From assembly GCA_021442155.1 (NCBI GenBank), contig CM038221.1, forward strand, positions 148,419,601-148,483,600: a stretch of 64,000 nucleotides of DNA. Reading direction: 5' to 3'. The translations under genes and the position numbers were made by a program. Under the pieces are notes generated by a model that saw nothing but the letters and a program-made list of their open reading frames with translations, did no database searches and was not told the origin of the DNA. Origin of the DNA: Cymbidium sinense. Lineage: Eukaryota > Streptophyta > Magnoliopsida > Asparagales > Orchidaceae. Of this stretch, positions 1 to 14,200 are shown in pieces (within the stretch, counting starts at the first letter, position 1; every line of letters begins with the position of its first letter).

Positions 1-340
1 GCACTCTGCAACCCGCAAGCAATCCCACGCTTCGGCCCGCTCTGCGTCCAGCCTGCCGTCGCTGCAACTGACCCGCCGCAGGCCCGTCCAGCCTTCAGAC
101 CCGTTCTCGTTTCCACAAAGCAAACTGCGCGACCCGTCTCTGGCCCGCCTCCGGCCCACTGTTTGTAACCAGCCCACGCGCTAGTTCAGCCCAGCCTACA
201 GCCCACCAGCCTCCTTCCCTCCAGCCCAAGGCCCGCGGCTCCTCCCTATAGCTCACCATCCCGTTGTTCCGGCCCGTTCTGCGCAATCCAGCCCGCTAAT
301 CTAGCCCGTTCTGCGCAATCCTTCCCACAAGCTCGCAACA
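1..340 (+). promoter_or_regulatory. GC-rich, TGGGCY-dense segment of LTR copy 1
   Basis: Seen: a strongly C-rich stretch in AT-rich surroundings, with many AGCCCA/GGCCCA words (the complement of TGGGCY) and repeated GGCCCG/GACCCG. TGGGCY is the plant Site II element bound by TCP transcription factors (established). The matching part of the solo LTR (14650-15380) has the same composition. Inference: U3 promoter/enhancer sequence of the retrotransposon. Short ORFs here are low-complexity and not credible proteins. Confidence 0.4.
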
Positions 341-369
341 CATCCAAATTTCATTTCTCCTACGCCGCA

Positions 370-720
370 AATCAGGGAAGAACATCGTCAGCAGGCAATT
401 CTTTTCGATTTCGTCGACTCTTTAGCACTGCTTTGCTGCCACAAATTGAAAAACATCATCGAGGAAAATTCTTCGATTTTCTGATCACACCTTCGCTTTA
501 GTCCGCTGTAGCCGCAAATCAAGGAAGAACATCGTGAGCAGGCAAATTCTTCCTTCGATTTTCGTCACACTCTTCACTTTAGCCATCCCATTTTCACATA
601 AAGAATCGAGAAGAACATCATCACAGTAAATTCTTCCTTCAATTTTGGCATCATACCCTCGCTTTAGTATTTCGTTTATACACATCGGGAAGAACATCTC
701 AGCGAATTCTTCTTTCGATT
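370..720 (+). repeat. ~75-85 bp tandem array in LTR copy 1
   Basis: The core GGAAGAACATC followed by CAGCAGGCAAATTC-like sequence recurs near 375, 445, 523, 608 and 688, with spacing of about 70-85 bp. The reverse complement of the same array is at 14340-14660 in the solo LTR. Confidence 0.8.
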
Positions 721-856
721 TTCAGCATCGCACTCCTTAACTTACATTCTCAATCGCATACCTAACCCCGTTCCTTTGCCTAGCCTTGCAGAAAAATACG
801 TCAGAACATGTGAGATTTGTGAATGTGAATGTATATATATGCTTGTATTTTTCTAC

Positions 857-1380
857 AGGTTTGAAAACCTCGCTCAACAGGCTGACGAGATGAAAATGAC
901 CGGTGTCGCAAGAATCAAGCACGCTTCAACAGACCGAGTAAGCCACCACTTGTTAGATGTCGCCCTGAGAAATGTCAAAATTTTGTTTAATTTCCACTTA
1001 GAAAAAAGAGGAATATATATTGCAGATGTTTTCTTTCAAGTTTAAAGACATCATGTGTTCAACATGATGAGATGAAAATGGGTGTCTCAAGACACTGCCA
1101 CGCCAACAGACTGCAAGCCAAAATACTCATGCGACACATGGGGATGATGCCGGAGGTCAAATTTTGTCTAAATTCTAGACTTAAAAAAAGGGGAATGAAT
1201 ATATATTGCATTTATCTTTTTCGGGTTTAAAGGCCTCGTTGTACTCAAGAGGGCGAGATGAAAAAGCGCGTGGTGTCGAAGACACCACTTACGCTAAGAG
1301 GCATCGAAGTACATCTGATGCACTACACATGACGGGGCGTAGCACGCCAAATCTTTGACTTAGAAAAAAAAGGGGAGAGT
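857..1380 (+). repeat. ~185 bp tandem array, three units, in LTR copy 1
   Basis: Units start with GGTTTGAAAACCTCG-like words at about 858, 1037 and 1223. Each is followed by GAGATGAAAA, and each ends in a purine-rich TTAGAAAAAAGGGG-like stretch. Related units are at 43310-43900 in the 5' LTR of the long element. Confidence 0.7.
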
Positions 1381-3387
1381 GAAATGAACTGATTTAAGAA
1401 ATCTAAGTAGGGAAATCAACAGTTAATTTTAAACTAAAAGCGTCAAACAAGAAAAAAGGGGGGAAGCCTTTAAAGCAAAATTTTGAAAAAATAGAATACT
1501 CATTTAAAATATAAGTGAAATTTGTGGGAAGCTAATATGAAACTCACAAAATTTGGGAGAGGCTAATATTAAACTCACAAACTCTAATTGCAATTCTCTA
1601 TGGCTTAAATTGAAGCGGTAAAGTGAGTTCCCTTTTCTTATAAATCCTCAAAATTAAGTAAGCTTTAATTGGAATTGAGGGGGGACTAATGTCAAACTCA
1701 TAACAAACTTGCAATAAACTCAAAATCTAAGGATAAATCCAAATTGAGTTTAATAACTCTTGTACAAATGTGGAGGTGATTATTATGCTAGCTAATAAAT
1801 ATGAGTAGGGCTAAAGCAACAAATATTGAAATCACCACACTTATCAAAAGTGGTATAAATTTAGCATAATCAAATTGAGAGAATTATAAAAAACTCAACA
1901 AGTTAACACAGTGCATGTAATGTGTTAAACTACAATATAAATCAAAATGCCTTCTTCACATCGATCGAACTCTTCGCGTAAGTAAGCATACTAAATCAAA
2001 ATCTATAAAAATCATAGGGCTTCCATTAATAAAAAATTGAGGGATTTCATTCTAATTATGAATTTTAAAATCAATGAAATCACTGATTAGGTGAAATTAT
2101 CTAAGCTATAAACACCTACATGTGCTCGAACATAGAGATTACAAGTGCAAATTTTAATGTATGAAAAGGCTGAGCAGGTTAAAGTTGGAATTAAATGAAA
2201 AATCTGAAATCAATTCAAAATTAAGAAACAAACACTACATAAAGTCTTAAATACACCGCATGTGTCCCGACACTATGCTGAATACTTAAATTCAAGTGTT
2301 TGAGGATGCTGTGCGTGTTGCTTCCTGGTTTAGTCTTAGAACTGGGTCCGGGTTAACAAAACCTAAAAATTTATAACAAGAGCTTCAAATCAATGAAATA
2401 TATGAGAAACTAATTCTGTCAGGTGACAGTAGATCTAATCCTCTGTTAGCAACTAAATAGAGTTGACAGGATCTAAAGCTCTTAAATATATTCTAATTAA
2501 TCAATTTTTAAGTAGCAATATGAAACTGATTAAATGAAATTCTATCATTAAAAACTTAAATCAAACTCAATCTATCCACCTTCCACAACTATTTATCGGG
2601 GGTGATAAACTAAGAAAACTCTAGCTCACAAAGGAGTCAATGTCAAATAAAGTGTTTTGCTATGTTGACTCTCAATTAATCTCTTGCCAGTAAGGACGTG
2701 GCACGTGTCTGATATGGCTTGACCAAGTAGATCCACAGATAAAGCAAGCACCAGTCCTCTATCGTAGTTTCCGCCCCATTATACTATCACATCGGCTCAG
2801 ATGTTCCCCCAATGACTCTGCCCTTTGAGTTGTGAATCATAGGGTATACTTGATAGGGAAAATAGCCCTCTGTCAGCTAAGGTAGACTTAAGTATGTCTT
2901 TTTAGACAAACACCACCCCGGGTCTACAAGGATTTCTTGGACGATGTAACCCATGTGTTGTTGATGAGGATCCTTCTATCGCCACACTACCTCTAACTAA
3001 GTAGACTAGGACCATGCCGGATGACGGAACCAATGGATCTAGATCAGGCATGTCACCATTCTCCCAACCATCCGGTTTAAGCTATAATGATAAATTTCAT
3101 AATCTAAGTTCTATAACTCTACATGCTGCTACTATATGCTACACATTTTGTGATCTAACGACTAGCCTTAATTGAAACCTCTCTCTTACTTACTGGGAGG
3201 AGTAATTAACTATAGGGGCTTGCGCCTATAGGATACCTAGAGCTAGATCTAAAGTTTTCACCAAATGAGAATGAAATCTCTGGGTAGCGTCTTATCTACT
3301 ATTATATCTACCTTCTGAAAATTGCACCGACACTTTAAAAATACTCTTTTCATCGAAGAGGTCGGTGGCGAATTTTCGGAGCCCACA

Positions 3388-5023
<1,636 letters not shown>

Positions 5024-5156
5024 TGTGTGGTTGAATAGCAGGGCAATTCTCCTTTGGCAGAAAGACAAAAAAACACAGCTTGATCTAAATGATGCCATCG
5101 TTGTGTCTATTCTCTCTGCCAAAGGAGAGTTGCCTGTTATTCTGAAACTTCACACC
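5024..5156 (+). ncRNA. MIR399: MIR399 precursor hairpin, copy 1
   Basis: Seen: the 5' arm GGGCAATTCTCCTTTGGCAG (from 5041) pairs with the 3' arm that carries TGCCAAAGGAGAGTTGCC (5117-5134). Pairing extends outward through GAATAGCAGG against the complement of CCTGTTATTC, and the base is TGTGTGG/CACACC. Predicted mature miRNA is 5117-5137 on the 3' arm; the star is about 5041-5061. Known: miR399 is a conserved 21-nt plant miRNA made from the 3' arm. It is induced by phosphate starvation, cleaves PHO2/UBC24 mRNA, and so raises phosphate uptake and translocation. Odd: the mature 3' end reads GCCTGT where common members have GCCCTG, so one C is missing; the seed and cleavage-site positions are intact. 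No P1BS motif is visible in the 1.6 kb upstream. Confidence 0.9.
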
Positions 5157-7620
5157 ATAGTATTATTATTTACTTGATGCCCCTGTCGAACTTCTGCATT
5201 TGTTGACTACTTAAATAGCTGTGAAGCAGCAAAATTGGAATGGATATGCTACAGGATATGCACTGGACTATTCTTGAGCGGCATCCATCGCAATGGTCCT
5301 CATTCCCTATTATTCCTTCCGAAAGCAAACTACCTATTCCACCTTCAACAGAAAATTTATTCTTGTTGCTTTCAAGCTTATAAGTATCTTTCATTAATGA
5401 ATTATTAATTTATGCTTTTTATTGTATCCAACAATCTATAATGCAGTAGTTTATACCTACAGTATGTCTGAATTCCTTCATATATGTCTTACGTCTTTTG
5501 GAAGGGCTCTAGTTTTATACTGTTGGTTTTAAGGTATTGATCTCAGGTTTAGATCTGGCGGACTGTTTGATTTGGTTTATTTTAAAGGCAACGTAAACAC
5601 GTGCAGAATATATACGATCATTTTATTTGCTTTCCTGTAGATTTGTGCGAAAATAAACTATGAACTAAAATATTTCATTTATCATATTTATATATACTTG
5701 AAAAAGAACAAAACGAAGCTAATTATCGGCATGAAAACAATTTATTTTGCATTAACTTCATAACTCAACAGAATGCATGAGGGAAATAAAGGTACATATG
5801 GGAGTAGAATATTACATCCATGCAAAAAATAGCATGCATTGCATACGACCACACAAAATAAAAGTTAAAAATCACATCCATTAGTCTATCAAATCAAATG
5901 GAACAACGCATATATGGGGTTGCATGATAAGGGCTATCAAAATATAGAAATTATGAGAACTTTAAATCATTAAATTAATGGTTTGGAGAAACATTCTTTT
6001 AAGAAAGCATTTATGCTTAATAAATCTCTTAGTCATATGTGATTTATGTGAAAAATACCAAGAGTCATTAGGTATTCAACTCAAGATTTCTATAATTATG
6101 ATAATTCTCATCTGGATGTTGATTATGCTTTTGTAATACTCTTTGTATGGCTTTATAAAGAATTGAATTCTCATGGGTTGGATGTATATGAACCTTTATA
6201 CTTTATAAATTCTTTATGTCTGATGTAAAAACATCATGGTGCTGCTCCACTATATTGACTCCGGAGTTTATCAACTTTTGGGCTAGTTAAATAGTTTTTA
6301 TGAGCTTAATTTTATTTTATTTTATTATCTTATCTAGACCAATTGATACATTCAGATGTGAATTATAATGTCTTTCAAAATCTCTGATAATATCTTTCTT
6401 ATGAATGAAAAAAAATTATTTACTTTAAAAATAGAACAAGCCTTTTGAGTTAGCAAAGGAATCATATTTTTCAATCACTTTATTGTAGCAACTTTTTTAT
6501 TGGTGTTGAAGAATGTAACATTCTATGGATCTTCCCTATTGATGCTCTTTCAATCTTGATTTTATAGATTTGTAAATCATCTTAGCTTTCTAGTTCTTGG
6601 TTGAAATTTAGTACTGGGAGAGAGTAATGGAGGCATATGCTAATGAATAAGAGGATATTTGAAATTTTTGAAAGCTAGGTTACATTATTGCCATCCTTTC
6701 AAATGCATGAAAGCTCCTCTATCCCTAAAGCTTACTATGCTAAAAAAAAGTTATTAACCTTCACTTTAAGATAACTTGAAATAATCAACAAATAAAGAAA
6801 TTTTTTTTAACAACAAAGATTCATTTAAGGGCTATTTGGGTTCACTTTGTTTATTATTATTATTATTTTTAATATTTAGATTTAAAATAAAATGTGTTTA
6901 GTAGTCAACATTGGGAACACAAAAAGCATGTTATTGTATGTCAAATTAAGGATGGTAAAAGAGAAAATTTTGAGACTGATGACATAAATGAAGAATGGAG
7001 AATAGTTAAATTAAAAGGACTATAGTCACATCATTTATCGAAGCTAGGGTACATAGTGAAAAATAGCAAGGTGATTTGATAATATACAACAAAAGGTTAA
7101 AGCTACAAAAATAATAGGAGATAAAATTATATTGAAGGATTAGGGAGATTTGATGTCTCACAAAACACTCTTTCGAAATGATTGAACTTGAATGACTAAT
7201 CATAAGCTAGGTTGAGAAATTTGGATAAGGTTAGACACCTCTCACATAATTAATCTTTTAGGATATCCATTCATATTGAGTTCACAAAATCATATAGTAT
7301 GTTTTGGCCATCACACAATTTTGTAGGAAATCTTATTAGTATAATAATGAATAAGTTGATATATTTAGCAAAGTTAGAGACTCAAAAATTTGATTTGATT
7401 ATATTTTATTCTCTCTCTGAAAATCGATATTTTTATAAACCCTCACATAGATGTTAACCCAATCGAAGTTAGTCATTACACTTGGGTATAATTCTATCCA
7501 ACCAAATAAATTATCATATGAAGGACTGTAAAATACAACTATACAAGTGAAAGTGTTCGTAAATTGATGAACTTATGCACAGTTGTATGTGGTTCTTTGG
7601 TGGATATGTCGATTGGAAGT
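5157..7620. other. AT-rich spacer between the two MIR399 hairpins
   Basis: About 2.5 kb without a supported gene. Short ORFs (such as 5170-5394 on the minus strand) lack recognisable domains and codon bias. The part just after 5156 may be the 3' end of the primary transcript of copy 1. Confidence 0.5.
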
Positions 7621-7623
7621 TAG

Positions 7624-7631
7624 GCATATTC
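7624..7631. promoter_or_regulatory. P1BS motif (PHR1-binding site)
   Basis: GCATATTC fits the palindromic consensus GNATATNC exactly. Known: PHR1/PHL transcription factors bind this motif in phosphate-starvation genes, including MIR399 promoters. It lies about 17 bp before a TATA-like TTTAAATAA (7648-7656) and about 110 bp before the second MIR399 hairpin, which is a typical promoter geometry. Confidence 0.65.
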
Positions 7632-7647
7632 CTTAGTATCCAAGCCT

Positions 7648-7656
7648 TTAAATAAG
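7648..7656 (+). promoter_or_regulatory. TATA-like box of MIR399 copy 2
   Basis: TTTAAATAA lies between the P1BS site and the hairpin. A transcription start about 30 bp downstream (near 7680) would put the hairpin about 60 nt into the primary transcript. This is inferred from position only. Confidence 0.4.
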
Positions 7657-7740
7657 AGGTTGTAAACCTTTGTTCAACTCAAGACAGCCTATGTTACAAT
7701 GAAGAAGAAGAAGATGAAGAAGAAAAGAAAAGAAATTAAT

Positions 7741-7859
7741 GGAAAGAGTGAATAGCTGTGCAACTTCTCCTTTGGCAGAAGTTGTAAGGCCAACTACCAC
7801 TCAGAGTGTGAGTGCAAAACCCATCGCCAAAGGAGATTTGCCCAGCAATTCTATTTCCC
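7741..7859 (+). ncRNA. MIR399: MIR399 precursor hairpin, copy 2
   Basis: Seen: the 5' arm GTGCAACTTCTCCTTTGGCA (from 7758) pairs with the 3' arm CGCCAAAGGAGATTTGCCCA (7825-7844). Flanking stem sequence GGAAAGAGTGAATAGCTG opposes CAGCAATTCTATTTCC. Predicted mature miRNA is 7825-7845 on the 3' arm, as expected for miR399; it starts with C rather than the usual U. Known: C-initial miR399 members occur in plants. The role is repression of PHO2/UBC24 under phosphate shortage. It has the same orientation as the first hairpin, 2.7 kb away, and differs from it in mature and star sequence, so the pair is an old tandem duplication. The ORF at 7739-7978 overlaps the hairpin and is incidental. Confidence 0.92.
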
Positions 7860-8747
7860 AACCGACCATGCTCAGTCTGTTTAGTCTTTCTCTCTCATCT
7901 CATACGTTTCCATCTCCTCAATTAATATTTCATTTCAGTAGTTGCTTACTTTATGTGGTGAATATGCAAATTACATAGACCCAATAGAACTTAAAATTCA
8001 ATACATAGAACAATTAATAAAATTTCAATGGAACAAAACTAACAAGATTTTAATCACTGTGGAGATATTGTAAACTACCTAAAATTAGTTTCTATGGATA
8101 ACCTTAATGTTAATGATAGAGATTTATCTTAAAAAATGTTGTAATAGACAATCAATTTTTTATTATATTATTGTTATTGATGGTTGTTTAGTTCTTATAT
8201 TTCTACTACATATTCAATTCTCTTAAATGTTTGCAGGATGCTTACTTATATTTTACTACATATTTATGCTCATGCTCATGATCATAGGAGTGTTGAAGAT
8301 TGTTCTTTTCATTAAGTTGATATGAAATTTGAATCTTATTTGAGTAAGTTTCACAGCTTGCTCAACCTTCTTCTCCAGTCTTCTCAACATCTCTTTTCAT
8401 CAATTGTTCCTCTTCTTCTTCTCTATATCATTATATAATGATTTTAAAAATAATGTTTTATGACCTATTAAAAAATAAATTTTTATGCCTTGATAAAATT
8501 AAGTTTTATGCCCCTATTAAAAGAAATTTAGCTCTGCCACTACATGGTAGAACACTGATATTAGATATATTTTAATCAAGTTTCAACGTTCTTCTTCATC
8601 TCAAGTTCGAGCAATAACCTTTAGCTAGCTAGTATAGGAACATGCATCCAAGGATCTCTAGTAAGGGTAGCTTGCATTGTCTTCTCTCCTAAAAGCAAGC
8701 AAATAGGTCCCCCAAAAATAGCAAATTTCAAATTTTTTTTACAAATT

Positions 8748-8749
<2 letters not shown>

Positions 8750-8790
<41 letters not shown>
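8750..8790. repeat. (TA)n microsatellite
   Basis: About 40 bp of alternating T and A. Confidence 0.95.
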
Positions 8791-8793
<3 letters not shown>

Positions 8794-10659
8794 GGAATTA
8801 ATCTGTTAAAATATTTCAATATTCTTGCAACTCGAACGTTGTAAACCTTTAATTTTTCATTGAACAACTATTTTCATAATGTCTCATCTCATCGTTACAA
8901 TAGATTTATCACATATAGTTTTTTGTTCCAAATTAAGTTGCAATCATTTTGTAACTGATTCTTCCCACCACAAATATGTGACATACTTATGACGTATAAA
9001 TGCTTCATCACAACAATGGAGAGAAGCATAATTAAGAAAGTGTAAGATGTTGAGACAAAAATAATATGTCATTGCAAATCCATCACAAAAACCTAAAAAT
9101 TGGGAAATCGATCGAAGAAATACTTCTTCTTATTTCATCTGTCACTAAATCCTAACTGCATCGCATGATGTCTACTCTGAATCCACAATCACACATCACC
9201 AATGTCTCAGTCTTCTCACTTTCACCAGCCTACAGCACCACCTTCTCTCTTCTATCAGCCTGTCTATAACCCTATCTTCTAACTCATCCTCTTAGCAATC
9301 AAGAAATGTTGGTAATATTATGCATGGCTACTAATAGTTTCTTTCTTTGATTCTTTTCTAAGTTCTTATAATGATAAAATGTATGTTGCTTGTTCTAAAA
9401 AATATAAACTATTACAGAATAGAGAGACTTTTGTAGATGATTATATTCTTAATTGCACAAAAGTTACACTAATAGCACATCTATTCTTTTATTAGTTATC
9501 AAATGAGAATTAATAGCAAAGTTCTAAGACTCCTTTATTATATATATACTTTTTAATTTTACTTTACATGGCATACTCTACTTTATATTGATTGGGAATA
9601 AATTTTAAAACCAGGCAGAAGTGCTTCTTCATTTAGCATTTTTATTTCTTGATTTGTGTTTTATCCAAGAATTTTTATCAAATAAGCAATTTTAAAATTT
9701 CACTTAAAGCTATTAGTTAATTTATATTACTAGTAGGAAATAAGTTTCTGTGCTTTTTGATAATTTATTGAAATCTTGTCGCATACTAACATTATTGTTT
9801 AGTGTTTTATTTATTGGATTAGATGAATAAGAGATTATAAAAATAAGTACTATATATAATTTTAAATTTAATTTCATTTGAGAATATTAGTCCAAAGCTA
9901 AACTTTTCTTTGTTGTGATCTTTATAATTATTTTATGGTGGCACGGAGAAATTAACTTATAGGATCATATGCTTTGACAATGGAATAAAGAAGGAGATAT
10001 ACTTTTAATTAAAAACATTTAAATTTTTAGACATATATGCTTTAAATTTAAAATGACTTGTAAATATATAAGATTTTACTTTATATGGTATGATGGTACA
10101 TAATTGTCATGTATTTATGCAAAAGTTATTGTCCATCACATCTCGTGATCAACTTCACAAGATAATGTATAATGTATAAATGAAACTAAGAATATTTTTT
10201 TAAGCTTTATGTGGTAATCGATATTGAATGTATGGAAAAGGAAAGAGAATGATAATTTTTGAACTTCTTAAGTTAGAAAAAAAAAATTAAGATCATTTTA
10301 ACTCAATTGAGCATTTACATATTTACCTGGCATCTGATAGAAGAGTCAGTGATTCATGTAAATATAGATAGACATAATCATTTGAAAGATACATTCTTTT
10401 ATTTATTTTTTTATATTTGTATAAAATCTTAAATAAACTTAATTATATTACTTATATTTATGTATTTTTGTAATTTCATGTATATGAAATTATTCGAGAA
10501 GAAAGTCCGTGTGTGTGTATTTGACATTATTAAAGTTGATATATATACCATTCTATTGAAATTCTCAATTTCTTTTAGATTAAACTATGGTACCTTGTTG
10601 CTATTAGGTATGTTTTTTCGATTATGTTTCATCTCGCTTGCCATATATCACTTATAATA

Positions 10660-10832
10660 TGTCATGTAGATGTTTCTTAATATGATACATTGTCATGTAG
10701 ATGTTGCTTAATATGATACATAAGTATACTTAAACACCATACCATATTAGACACATAATCAATGTCATTGCAAAATCAATGAACCAATGACATTGCAAAA
10801 TCAATGAATCAATGACATTGCATCAAATGATA
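10660..10832. repeat. Two short tandem repeats (31 bp x2 and ~26 bp x3)
   Basis: TGTCATGTAGATGTTNCTTA recurs at 10660 and 10691. AATCAATGACATTGCAAA-like units recur three times between about 10758 and 10832. Confidence 0.85.
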
Positions 10833-12539
10833 TCATAAAATGAAATCTACTCATAACATGTAGTATAAAGGTTGATACTTATCCAATCTCAACTATAAAT
10901 ATAAATATCAACATTTGGTTACACTATATATTAAGTTTTATCTTTCTAATCTATTCTTCCAACTCATAATTCTCATCCAAAACTCTAGCAAACTACCATG
11001 ATTCATTAATCTTACCATTACTCTAATACCACTTTTAATTTTCGCCCTAACTTGATAAAAACCCTACATATTGACATATCACATCAACTAAGGAGTGATA
11101 CTAAGAAGAGAACCTCAATACATTCATGTAAAATCACATATTCATATTATATCATAACAAATTCTTGTAAAAACCAAAATATGTTAGAGATTAAACTTCT
11201 CTAATTTACATATGCAACATATAGCCATTAAATTAATAAAAAATATAAATAATAGTTAAAATATCAATATATTTTATTTATAACATTGTATTGTTAATAG
11301 TCCAAAAGAATTCATATATACATTGGTTACTTAGTTTTATACAATGACCAAACTATTAAAATAAAATTTATATATTTTATAGAAAGAAATCATACATTAT
11401 CATTATCCATGAGGGTGACATCAATAATTATTTTGCAACCTAAAATAAATAGGAACTATATATAAATAACACCATTGATACTAACATATGTATAATATCC
11501 GCTAGCACAAATCATGCTACAATCAACTGATTAATATATATTAGAAGTATAATCACCTTTTTATAATATTCATTTTCTTGTTTAAAACAAACAATACACA
11601 CATGTAATAGGTTGATCATTGTGGGCTCCAAAAATTTGCTACCGACCTCTTCGATGAAAAGAGTGGTTTAAAAGTGTCGGTGTAATTTTCAGAAGGCCGA
11701 TAGAATAGTAGATAAGACACTACCCAGAGATTTCATCCTCATTTTGCGAGGACTTTAGATCTGGTTCTAGGTTTCCTATAGGCCCAAGCCCCTATAGTTA
11801 ATTACCCCTCTCAATAAGTGAGAGAGAATATCCGATTAAGGCTAGTCATTGAGAATGTGAATAGTAAGAAGAAAGATGTAGAGTTTTAGAATTTAAGATA
11901 TGAAATTCATCATTATAGCTTAAACCGATGGTTGGGGAATGATGACGCTCGATAGATCCCATGGTTCCGTCATCCCGGGTAGTCGCGGTCCCTAGTCTAC
12001 TTAATCAAAGGAGGTAGTCGACCCAACCTGACAAAAGGATCCTCCTCAGCAACACATGGGTTACGTCATTCAAGAAATCCTTGTAGACCTGGGGTGGTGT
12101 TTGTCTAAAGAGATATGCTTAAGTCTACCTTAGCTGACAGAGAGATGTTTGCCCTATCAAATATACCTTATGATTCACAACTCAAAGGGCAGAGCCATTG
12201 GGGAACATACGTGTTACGGTCGTGATCGTAATATAATGGAGTCGGACTGGCCAAACCACTTGATCAGAGGAATATGGTCGTAACTGCTTCATCTATGGAG
12301 CCTATTGGCCAAGCCACACAGTCAAAGGACACGGGCCACATCCTTACTGGTAAGAGATTGATTGAGAGTGAACATAGTAGAACACTTGATTTGACTCTTT
12401 ATGAGAGTTTTTTAGTTTATCACCTCCAAACGCGGTAAGGTGGATAGATTGAGTTTGATTTAATGATAGAATTTCATTTAAGCAGCTTAAGATTGTTACT
12501 TAATTTGATTTGAAAAATTGATTAATTTAAATATATTTA

Positions 12540-13200
12540 AGAGCTTTAGATCCTGTAAACTCTGTTTAACTGCTAACAAAGGATTAGATCTACTGTCACC
12601 TGACATAATTAGTTTCTCAGATATTTCACTGATTTGAAACTTTTATTATAGATTTTTAGGATTTGTTAACTGACCTAGTCTTAAGACTAAACCGAGAAGC
12701 AACCCGCTCAGCATCCTCAAACACTTGAATTTAAATATTCAACATAGTGTCGGGGCACATGTGGGTGTACTTAAGAATTTAGGTAGTTCTTTTATTTTTG
12801 AGTAATGAGATTGATTTCAGATTTTTATTTAAGTTGATTTAAAAAATATCGATTAATTTGAATATGTTTAAGAGCTTTTAGATCCTGTCAACTCTGTTTA
12901 GCTGCTAACGGAAGATTAGATCTACTATCACTTGACAAAATCGCTTAGATCAATTTGAAAACTCTTATTATAGTTTTATATTTTGTTAACCCGGACCCAG
13001 TCCTAAGACTAAACTGGGAAGCAACCCGCGCAGCATCCTCAGACACTTGAATTTAAGCATTCAGCATAGTGTCGGGGCCCATGCGGGTGCATATTTAAAA
13101 ATTTAGGCAGTTTTCATTTCTAATTTATGAGATTGATTTTGTATTTTTATTTAATTTCAACTTTAGCCTGCGCAGCCTTTTCAAACATTAAAATTCGCAC
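12540..13200 (-). repeat. 331-bp tandem repeat, two units, in the solo LTR
   Basis: AGATCCTGTNAACTCTGTTT occurs at 12549 and 12880, and the following ~240 bp match between the units. Copy 1 (2250-2495) and the segment at 55370-55570 have one unit, while the LTRs at 44.8-45.5 kb and 58.9-59.6 kb have two. Confidence 0.85.
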
Positions 13201-14163
13201 TTGAAATCTCTATGTCCGAGCACATGCAACTTTTTTGTAGTTAGCTAATTTCACATAATTAGTAATTTCATTGATTTTAAAATTCATAATTAGAATGAAA
13301 TCCCACAATTTTTGATTAAAGGAAGCCTTATGATTTTTGTAGCATTTGATTTAGTATCGCCTTCTGTCTGCTTGTACAAAGGGTTGCAGATCCGGTGGCG
13401 AAGAAGCATTTTGATTTAGATTGTAGTTTAAAATACTACTGGCACTTAGCTCATTTATTGAGTTTTTATAATTCTCCCAGCTTAATTATGCTCAATTCAC
13501 ATCAATTTTGATAAGTTATGTCGATTTCAGTGTTTATTGCTTTAGCCCTACTCATGCTTATCGACTAGCATAGTAATCACCTCCACATTCGTACAAGAGT
13601 TATTAAACTCAATTTAGATTTATCCTTATATTTTGAGTTTATTGTAAGTTTGTTATGAGTTTGGCATTTGCCTCCCCTCAATTCCAATTAAAGCTTGCTT
13701 AATTTTGATAAATTTACAAGAACGAAACTCACTTTACCGCTTTAATTTAAGCCATAGGGGATTACAATTAGAGTTTGTGAGTTTAATATTAGCCTCTCCC
13801 AAAGTTTGTGGGTTTAATATTAGCCTCCCCCAAATTTCACTTAGATTTTAAATGAATATTCTACTCTTTCCAAAATTTTCTTTAAAGGCTCCCCCTCCTC
13901 ACTTTTTTTTTGTTTGACACTTTTAGTTTAGAATTAGCTGCAGGTTTCCCTACTTAGCGTTCTTAAGTCAGCTCATTTTACTCTCCCATTTTTTTAAGTT
14001 AAAAGATACGCAATTTCGGCAGCATCTCAATGTCATCCCCATGTAAGGGGTCGACGGGTTTTGGCTTACCTGATACACCCCTCTGAAGAATGTGGTTCAT
14101 GACACCAAATATTTTTCATCTCACTTCTCTACAACAATGAGTCTTCAAACGAAAGAAACATAA

Positions 14164-14165
<2 letters not shown>

Positions 14166-14195
<30 letters not shown>
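14166..14195. repeat. (CA)n microsatellite
   Basis: About 30 bp of CA dinucleotides inside the solo LTR, next to a TATATATAC stretch. Confidence 0.95.

Positions 14196-14200
<5 letters not shown>

Larger units (their letters stand above)
1..3387 (+). mobile_element. Long LTR, family A, copy 1 (3' part; solo or 3' LTR)
   Basis: Seen: nearly the whole segment aligns in reverse complement with 11620-15300, where the same sequence forms a complete solo LTR. It ends in GGAGCCCACA at 3387, the shared 3' terminus of the family. No primer-binding site follows, so this is a solo LTR or the 3' LTR of an element lying to the left. The order inside is a GC-rich segment (1-340), a ~75-85 bp array with the core GGAAGAACATC (about 370-720), a ~185 bp array (about 857-1380), then the conserved 3' part with one copy of the 331-bp subrepeat (about 2250-2495). 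The expected 5-bp target duplication on the right is TTCAT (3388-3392); the left partner is outside the window. Confidence 0.85.
7860..11619. other. AT-rich DNA without genes, downstream of MIR399 copy 2
   Basis: No supported gene. It holds a (TA)n tract at 8750-8790 and short tandem repeats at 10660-10832. A C/T-rich stretch at about 9120-9300 has no recognisable product. The right edge is set by the solo LTR and its target duplication. Confidence 0.5.

Noticed and set aside
7739..7978. 79-aa ORF over the second MIR399 hairpin
   Set aside because: It spans both hairpin arms and has no protein features. The conserved element is the miRNA stem.
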